Position numbers and translations under genes: made by a program. Positions 58,195 through 64,000 of a DNA stretch of 64,000 bases are shown piece by piece. The stretch is from NCBI RefSeq assembly GCF_001619955.1, contig NZ_LQQO01000056.1:1-64000 (forward strand), in the 5' to 3' direction. The first letter of the stretch is position 1, and the number at the start of each line of letters is the position of its first letter. The notes beneath the pieces were generated by a model. That model did not search any database, was not told where the DNA came from, and saw only the letters and a program-made list of their open reading frames with translations. The stretch is from Sphingomonas hankookensis (GTDB lineage Bacteria > Pseudomonadota > Alphaproteobacteria > Sphingomonadales > Sphingomonadaceae).

Positions 58195-60092
58195 AGTTTT
58201 CCCGCCGCACCCTGATGGGCAGCAGCCTGATCGCCGGGGCGACCGCCTGCACCCGCTACAACAGCATCGTGCCGGTGCCGCCCGAGACGCCGGCCCCCTG
58301 GGGTGCCACGCCGTCGCCGCGCCAGCTGAAATGGCACGACCATCGCCAGTACGGCTTCGTCCATTTCTCGATCAACACCTTCACCGACAAGGAATGGGGT
58401 TACGGCGACGAAGACCCGAAGCTGTTCAACCCGACCGATTTCGACCCCGACCAGATCGTGGCGGCGGCCAAGGCGGGCGCGCTGACCGGGCTGATCCTGA
58501 CCGCCAAGCATCATGACGGCTTCTGCCTGTGGCCGACGATGTTGACCGAACACTGCATCCGCAATTCCCCCTATAAACAGGGGAAAGGCGACATCGTCGG
58601 CGAGCTGGAGGCGGCGTGCCGGCGCGGCGGGATCAACTTCGGCGTGTATCTGTCACCCTGGGACCGCAACCGCGCGGACTATGGCACGCCCAGCTACATC
58701 ACCTATTACCGCGCGCAGCTGACCGAATTGTGCACCCGCTATGGCAAGCTGTTCGAAGTGTGGTTCGACGGCGCGAACGGCGGCGACGGCTATTATGGCG
58801 GCGCGCGCGAGACGCGGAAAATCGATGCGGTTCAATACTATAACTGGCCGTCGATCGTGAAGCTGGTCCACGACCTGCAACCCGATGCCTGCACCTTCGA
58901 TCCCTTGGGCGCCGACATCCGCTGGGTCGGCAACGAAGACGGCCACGCCGCCGACCCCTGCTGGCCGACCATGCCCAACGAACCCTATGATCAGGCAAAG
59001 GGCAACACCGGCGTGCGCGGCGCCGAACTCTGGTGGCCGGCGGAGACCAACGTCTCGATCCGGCCGGGCTGGTTCTACCATGCCGATGAGGACGCAAAGG
59101 TAAAATTACCCAGCAAAATCATGGAGATGTACGATCAATCGGTCGGCCATGGCACCACCTTCCACCTGAACCTCCCCCCCGACCGCCGCGGCCGCATCCA
59201 TGACCGCGACGTCGCCAGCCTGACCGCCTTCGGCAACGCGTTGCGCGCAACCTTCGCCAACAATCGGGCCGATGGCGCGGTCGCGACCGCCAGCGCCGAC
59301 CTGCCCGGCAATTCCGCCCGCAACGTCAATGACGGCCGGCTCGACACCTTCTGGCTCGCCCCGCCCGAGGCAAAAAACGCCAGCATTATCCTCGACCTAC
59401 CACCCGGCCGCAGCTTCGACACGGTGCGGTTGCAGGAATGGCTCCCGCTCGGCCTGCGCGTCACCCGCTTCGCCATCGACGTGTCGGACGGCGGCGATAG
59501 CTGGACCACGGTGGCGGAGAAGGACATGGTCGGACCGCAGCGCCTCGTCCGCCTGCCCGCCCCGATCACCCCGCGCCGCGTGCGATTCCGCACCGTCGCC
59601 GCCGAAGCCGGTCCTGCACTCCGCGAATTCGCGCTGTTCCGCTCGGTCGCGCCGGTCGACCTGCCGCCGCTGAAGGTCACCGACGCCAGCATCGTCGACC
59701 GCGCCGGCTGGAAGGTCACCGCCGCCAGCGCGCCCGGCGGTGAAGCCATCCTCGACGACAGCCCACGCACCGCCTGGACCAGCCCCGCGCCCGCATCGCT
59801 GACGATCGACATGGGCCGCAGCGAAACGCTGGCCGGCTTCACCCTGACGCCGACCCGCCATGTCGATCCGAACGCTGCGCCACCGATGAAATATCGCGTC
59901 GAAACCAGCGTCGACGGCAGGACGTGGACGCCGGGCGGCGAAGGCGAGTTCCAGAACATCAATTACGCGCGGGCGACCCAGCGGCTGCCGTTCACGACAG
60001 CACGACCGGCCCGCTACCTGCGCTTCGCCTTCCCCCAGCCGGCGGTGCCCGCCCCGGCGATCGCGGTCGCGGAGATTGGGGCGTTCCGGTAA
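58191..60092 (+). CDS. GH29 alpha-L-fucosidase with C-terminal F5/8-type domains
   Basis: 633 residues from ATG 58191 (GGAG 7 nt upstream, ATGA overlap). A Tat lipoprotein-type signal: S-R-R-T-L-M-G-S-S then G-A-T-A-C. GH29 barrel: F-V-H-F-S-I-N-T-F, A-K-H-H-D-G-F-C-L-W, nucleophile D193 (V-W-F-D-G-A-N-G). Two F5/8C-like domains follow (about 370-490 and 500-633, N-V-N-D-G-R-L-D-T-F-W). It removes alpha-linked fucose, here likely core or Lewis-type fucose of N-glycans. Last gene of the operon. Confidence 0.93.
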   Translation: MKFSRRTLMGSSLIAGATACTRYNSIVPVPPETPAPWGATPSPRQLKWHDHRQYGFVHFSINTFTDKEWGYGDEDPKLFNPTDFDPDQIVAAAKAGALTGLILTAKHHDGFCLWPTMLTEHCIRNSPYKQGKGDIVGELEAACRRGGINFGVYLSPWDRNRADYGTPSYITYYRAQLTELCTRYGKLFEVWFDGANGGDGYYGGARETRKIDAVQYYNWPSIVKLVHDLQPDACTFDPLGADIRWVGNEDGHAADPCWPTMPNEPYDQAKGNTGVRGAELWWPAETNVSIRPGWFYHADEDAKVKLPSKIMEMYDQSVGHGTTFHLNLPPDRRGRIHDRDVASLTAFGNALRATFANNRADGAVATASADLPGNSARNVNDGRLDTFWLAPPEAKNASIILDLPPGRSFDTVRLQEWLPLGLRVTRFAIDVSDGGDSWTTVAEKDMVGPQRLVRLPAPITPRRVRFRTVAAEAGPALREFALFRSVAPVDLPPLKVTDASIVDRAGWKVTAASAPGGEAILDDSPRTAWTSPAPASLTIDMGRSETLAGFTLTPTRHVDPNAAPPMKYRVETSVDGRTWTPGGEGEFQNINYARATQRLPFTTARPARYLRFAFPQPAVPAPAIAVAEIGAFR

Positions 60093-60121
60093 GGTAGGCT
60101 CTGCCCTTTCCCCGCCCCCAT

Positions 60122-60248
60122 CCCCCCGTTTGCTTCGAGCGCAGGTTCGAGCCTGTCGAGAACTGAAGTCGAGAAGGGCTGCCCCAAACGGGGAGTTCTC
60201 GACGGACGCTTCTCGACAAGCTCGAAGCTGCTCGAACCGAACGGGGGG
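60122..60248. repeat. Long inverted-repeat element between convergent operon ends
   Basis: Outer arms CCCCCCGTTTG and CGAACGGGGGG, with several inner copies of TTCGAGC/GTCGAGAA on either strand (for example CTTCTCGACAAGCTCGAAGC). It can fold into a large hairpin between the fucosidase and beta-galactosidase genes and may serve as a two-way terminator. It is unrelated to the GTCATTC/GTACCCC elements. Confidence 0.75.
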
Positions 60249-60273
60249 AGGGGATAACGGGAGGTAGGGCGCC

Positions 60274-63180
60274 CTACCCCTTCGGCACCAGCCGCACCGC
60301 CCCGGTAATCCCAGACCGCGCACCCGGCACCGCCTCGATCAGCACCGCCACCCCCTTCGCTCCGGCCGGCACCGGCACCACCAGCGCACCGGCCGCCGGG
60401 TCGGTCTTCGCCCCGACCTGCCGCCCGTCGACATAGACGCTCGCCCGCCCCTCGACCTGCGCGAAGCTCAGCGTCCCGCCCTGCGCCATCACCCGCCGCC
60501 GCTCGGGCAACACCGCGCGGTACAAACGGAACGACGGCCCGCTCTCCGGCGCAGCAGGCGTGCCGCTGCGGGTGAAGTCCCAGCTGTTATTGTCGTTCAC
60601 CGGCGGGGTCATGCCCGGATCGGGCGCGGTCGCGAACGACTTCGACCGTCGCCAGCCGAGGATGAACGCACCCGGCGGCGTCACCTCGACCTGCGCCCGC
60701 GGGGTCGCGGCCACCCGGTCGATCACCAGCCGCGCCGGCCGCAGCCCGTCGGCGGTGGCGACGATTGTCCCCCGCCCACGCCCCTCGCCCGCCTGCACCA
60801 GCATCTGCGCCAGGCCGTTGAACAGCGAGCGTTCGGGCGCCTTCTCACTCTCATGGCTGTTCGGATCGCCGTTGCCGACGCCGATCAGCGTTGCGCCATC
60901 GATCGTAAAGCGTGTCATCCGGTTTTCGGTCGGGACATGCCGCCCCTTGGCGTCGACCGCATCGATCGTGACCGGCACGACGTCCTCGTTATCGCCCAGC
61001 ATCTGCCGCCGCGCCGGCGTCAGCCGCAGCGCGACCGCCGCCCCCGCCGTCTCATGCACCGCCCGCGCGACCTCGCGCCCGCCCTTCAGCGCCACCGCCT
61101 CCAGCGTCCCCGGCACATAGGGCACGGTGAAGGCATTCCCCATGATCCGGTCGACCGCCTGCTCGCCGATCATCCGCCCGTTCAGCACCACCCGCACCCG
61201 CTCGGCATTGCTGGTGACGAGCAGCTCGACCGGCTGCCCCTCCTTGCCCGGCCAGGTCCAGTGCGGCGCGATGCCGACCACCGGCTGGTCGTCGATCCAG
61301 TGGGCGCGATGAATGTCGTACGCGGTCTTGGGGAAGCCGCACAGGTCGAGGATGCCGAAGAAGCTGGCGATGGTCGGCCAGGTGAACGGCGTCGGCTCAC
61401 CATGATAGTCGAACCCGGTCCACACGAACCCGCCGGCGATGAAGCGGCGCTTGGCCATCTCCGCCCAGGCCTGGCGATGCGTCGCCCCCCATGGCGCCGC
61501 CTCGGTATCCATCGACGACATGACATGGGCGGCCCTGTCGGTCGCATAGGCGCCGCGCGTCATGAACGCGCTGGTGTCTTCCGACGACGTGCTGGGCTTG
61601 GCGGGGTTCAGCGCGTGGAACTTGTCGTAATCGCCCTGATAGTAATTGAACCCCATCACATCGACGACGCTCGACACGTTCTGGGGATCGTAGAAGCTGC
61701 CGTTCATCGCCGCCGTCACCGGGCGGCTGTCGTCGAGCGCATGGACGCGCGCCGCCATCCGCCGCACCATCTCGACGCCCGCTTCGGTGCCCTGCATCGG
61801 TTCCTCGTTGAACACCGACCACAGGATGATGCTGGGGTGATTGCGATGCGCCCTCACCAGCCATTCCAGCTGCGCCATATTCTCAGGAGCGGGGTTGAAG
61901 ATGCGATTTTCGTCCATCACGACGAACCCCATCCGATCACACAGCTGATAGAAGGCGTCGGCCTGCGCATTGTGCGAACAGCGGATGGCGTTGACGCCGG
62001 TATCCTTCATCCGTTGCAACCGCCATGCGAGCAGCGCGTCGGGCACCGCGACGCCGACGCCGGCATGATCCTGATGCAGGCATACGCCCTTCAGCTTCAC
62101 CGGCTGCTCGTTCAGGAAGAAGCCGGCCTGCGCATCGAAGCGGATCGTGCGGAAACCGATCGCGATGCGCCGTTCGTCGCCGCCGCCCGGCGCGTCGGTG
62201 GTGACGCGGACGGTGTAGAGCGTGGGGCGCTCGATCGACCAGCGCTGCGGGTTGTCGACCGGCAGCGACAGGCTGACCTCCACCCCGCCCAGCGGTTGCA
62301 ACTGCGCCTGTCCGCGCGCGCTGGCGACGACCTTGCCCGTGGGGTCGAGCAGGTCGACCATGATGGTCGCGGTCGCAGGCGCACGCGCGATACTCTCCAG
62401 CGCGACCGACACCGGCACCGTCCAACGCCCGTCGCTGCCGAGGCGCGGGTCGCAATGCACGCCATCCGTCGCGATCGATACCGGCGACCGCTTCGCGAGC
62501 CAGACATGGCGGTACAGGCCAGCACCTTCATACCACCAACCCTCCATCGCCGTGGCATCGACCCGGATGGCGATGACGTTCAGTTCGTCCCCGAACCGCG
62601 CGAACGGCGTCAGGTCGATGGTGATCGCGTTGTAGCCGGAGAAGTTGCGCGCGACGACGCTGCCGTTGATCCAGATCGTCGCGGCGGTCGCGATCGCCCC
62701 GAAATGGAGTTCGAGCTTCCTGCCCCGGTCTTCCGGCTCCAGCCGCAGCGTGCGCCGATACCAGCCGATCCCGCGCGGGCGATACCCCTGCGCGACATTC
62801 GCCGTCTCGACAAAGCCCTGCGCCGATGCCCAGTCGTGCGGCACGCTGACCTGTGCCCAGTCGGTATCGTCATAATCCATCGCCGCCGCGCCGCGCGCAT
62901 TGCCGGCCTTGGCATTGGTATAGGTCTCGTCATGCGTCTGCGGCGCGGGCGGCACGATATCGCCTTCGTGGAACAACCAGCCGTGCGACAGCAGGGTGCG
63001 CGACGGGTCCTCGGCCGGCAACCGTTCGGGCAGGCCCGGGCGCGGCGACAGACCGTGCAGCAGTCCGCTCGGCTCCGCATCGCGCCGCGCCGCCCGTGCC
63101 GACAGCGGCAGCCCGGCCGTCGCGAGCGTCCCCGCAGTTCCCGCCAGCAGCGTCCGGCGATCGATCGGCACGAAGTTCAT
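60274..63180 (-). CDS. GH2 beta-galactosidase (GalA-type, DUF4982)
   Basis: 968 residues. Tat signal (D-R-R-T-L-L-A-G-T-A-G). The GH2 sugar-binding domain (H-F-G-A-I-A-T-A-A-T-I-W-I-N-G) and Ig-like part lead to the barrel (K-L-K-G-V-C-L-H-Q-D-H-A-G), with acid/base E459 (W-S-V-F-N-E-E) and nucleophile E534 (S-T-S-S-E-D-T-S). A DUF4982 and further beta domains follow. It would remove beta-galactose, for example from complex or Lewis-a-like antennae. It faces the glycosidase operon but belongs to its own leftward unit with the CutC-family gene. Confidence 0.9.
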   Translation of the reverse strand: MNFVPIDRRTLLAGTAGTLATAGLPLSARAARRDAEPSGLLHGLSPRPGLPERLPAEDPSRTLLSHGWLFHEGDIVPPAPQTHDETYTNAKAGNARGAAAMDYDDTDWAQVSVPHDWASAQGFVETANVAQGYRPRGIGWYRRTLRLEPEDRGRKLELHFGAIATAATIWINGSVVARNFSGYNAITIDLTPFARFGDELNVIAIRVDATAMEGWWYEGAGLYRHVWLAKRSPVSIATDGVHCDPRLGSDGRWTVPVSVALESIARAPATATIMVDLLDPTGKVVASARGQAQLQPLGGVEVSLSLPVDNPQRWSIERPTLYTVRVTTDAPGGGDERRIAIGFRTIRFDAQAGFFLNEQPVKLKGVCLHQDHAGVGVAVPDALLAWRLQRMKDTGVNAIRCSHNAQADAFYQLCDRMGFVVMDENRIFNPAPENMAQLEWLVRAHRNHPSIILWSVFNEEPMQGTEAGVEMVRRMAARVHALDDSRPVTAAMNGSFYDPQNVSSVVDVMGFNYYQGDYDKFHALNPAKPSTSSEDTSAFMTRGAYATDRAAHVMSSMDTEAAPWGATHRQAWAEMAKRRFIAGGFVWTGFDYHGEPTPFTWPTIASFFGILDLCGFPKTAYDIHRAHWIDDQPVVGIAPHWTWPGKEGQPVELLVTSNAERVRVVLNGRMIGEQAVDRIMGNAFTVPYVPGTLEAVALKGGREVARAVHETAGAAVALRLTPARRQMLGDNEDVVPVTIDAVDAKGRHVPTENRMTRFTIDGATLIGVGNGDPNSHESEKAPERSLFNGLAQMLVQAGEGRGRGTIVATADGLRPARLVIDRVAATPRAQVEVTPPGAFILGWRRSKSFATAPDPGMTPPVNDNNSWDFTRSGTPAAPESGPSFRLYRAVLPERRRVMAQGGTLSFAQVEGRASVYVDGRQVGAKTDPAAGALVVPVPAGAKGVAVLIEAVPGARSGITGAVRLVPKG

Positions 63181-63195
63181 TCTTTCCCTCCCCCG

Positions 63196-63939
63196 TCAGG
63201 CGTCGATCGCCGCGCGCAGCGCACGCACGATCGCTTCATCGGTCCGCGCCAGTCCCGGCCCGGCAAAGCCCAGCGCCTGCACGCGCGGATCGTCCTGCAC
63301 GACCGGGGCGCTGGCGGAGGCATGGACCTCCTCCGCCCCGGTTGCAGCCAGAAGCGTCGCAACATTGTCGGGCCGGACGCCCGATCCCGGCATCACCGCA
63401 ATCCGTCCCGCCGCCTGCTCGCGCATCGCCCGGATCATCCCTGCGCCATCGATGGCGCGGACTGCGCCACCGGAAGTCAGGATACGCTGAAATCCCAATG
63501 TAATGGCCTGTTCGACCGCCGCGACCGGATCGGCGAGCAGATCGACCGCACGGTGCAGGGTCAGGTCGATATCGGCGCGCACCGCCCGCATCGCGTTGAT
63601 CCACGATGTCAGCGCGTCGCGATCGAGGCTACCGTGGCGTGCGGCACCGAATACCAGCCCGTCGACGCCCGCGAGGATCAGCGCCTTCCCCTCGGAAATG
63701 GCGGTCGAGAGCTCCCGCGCGTCATAGGCGAAGTCCCCCGCGCGCGGCCGGACCATCGCATGTACCCGCACGCCGGCCGCTCCGGCCAGATGCAGGACCT
63801 CCGCCACCAGCCCTGCCGAAGGCGTCAGTCCCCCGACCGACAACGCCCCGCATAGTTCGATCCGGTCCGCCCCGCCCGCGATCGCGGCACCGCACCCCGC
63901 GACGCTGTCGATGCAGATTTCCAGTGTCGTACGCGGCAT
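63196..63939 (-). CDS. cutC: CutC-family TIM-barrel protein
   Basis: 247 residues. Family start L-E-I-C-I-D-S-V-A-G-C, then G-A-D-R-I-E-L-C-G-A-L-S-V-G-G-L-T-P-S, V-H-A-M-V-R-P-R-A-G-D-F, F-G-A, L-T-L-H-R-A-V-D and I-L-T-S-G-G. Once tied to copper handling, such genes are often found in glycosidase clusters, as here. Its actual role is not shown. It is the first gene of the unit, 15 bases before the beta-galactosidase; its promoter should lie in 63940-64000. Confidence 0.9.
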   Translation of the reverse strand: MPRTTLEICIDSVAGCGAAIAGGADRIELCGALSVGGLTPSAGLVAEVLHLAGAAGVRVHAMVRPRAGDFAYDARELSTAISEGKALILAGVDGLVFGAARHGSLDRDALTSWINAMRAVRADIDLTLHRAVDLLADPVAAVEQAITLGFQRILTSGGAVRAIDGAGMIRAMREQAAGRIAVMPGSGVRPDNVATLLAATGAEEVHASASAPVVQDDPRVQALGFAGPGLARTDEAIVRALRAAIDA

Positions 63940-64000
63940 GGCCCCTCCAGAATTATCTGACTAATGAAGCGAGATGCGGCGGGGTCAAGCCGCTTCGCAC

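Noticed and set aside
60853-63855. A 1000-codon plus-strand frame opposite the beta-galactosidase and cutC genes
   Set aside because: It spans two real minus-strand genes, and its product is His/Arg/Pro-rich without a known fold.

Overview
The window looks like part of a Sphingomonas-type alphaproteobacterial chromosome. This is inferred from very high GC with GC-ending codons, large TonB-dependent receptors, an hrcA-grpE pair, Tat-dependent secreted glycosidases and families of short palindromic intergenic repeats. It falls into three parts.

(1) About 1-16.4 kb (possibly to 17.2 kb) is a defective lambdoid/HK97-type prophage. Leftward from a cI/cro switch (10.45-11.17 kb) runs an early operon: Cro-like protein, small regulators, a phage sliding clamp, a zinc-ribbon protein and the first part of a primase-polymerase. 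It ends abruptly at about 6.4 kb, where the next sequence is the last third of an HK97 major capsid protein. One deletion seems to have removed the rest of the primase, any genes beyond it, terminase, portal, protease and the capsid N-terminus. Head-completion and tail genes follow (5.9-1.9 kb), including a tail-assembly-chaperone pair with a lambda-like -1 frameshift site. Beyond them lie a secreted low-GC cargo gene, a ribbon-helix-helix protein and a BRO-type antirepressor. Rightward from the switch run a P-loop protein, three tiny membrane proteins, a ParB-like protein and a large serine recombinase. Four matching operators flank cI on both sides.

(2) About 17.4-31.1 kb is ordinary chromosome: a TonB-like protein, thrS, infC, glnD, grpE, hrcA, rph, rdgB, hemW and small genes. 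The infC start appears to be AUC, and glnD appears to start at CTG overlapping the grpE stop.

(3) About 31.2-64 kb is a carbohydrate locus that reads as breakdown of N-linked (probably plant-type) glycans. The outward genes (45.9-60.1 kb, overlapping by 4 nt) encode a GH20 hexosaminidase, GH2 beta-mannosidase, GH3 enzyme, GH92 alpha-mannosidase, an unassigned glycosidase-like protein and a GH29 fucosidase. A convergent pair encodes a GH2 beta-galactosidase and a CutC-family protein. A glycosylasparaginase would cleave the GlcNAc-Asn stub. A leftward operon (gntR, SIS-type deaminase, nagA, fused EIIA-HPr-EI, nagE, TonB receptor) would import and catabolise the GlcNAc. The unassigned glycosidase-like gene carries two palindromic repeat elements in frame inside its reading frame, which is the most unusual feature of the window.
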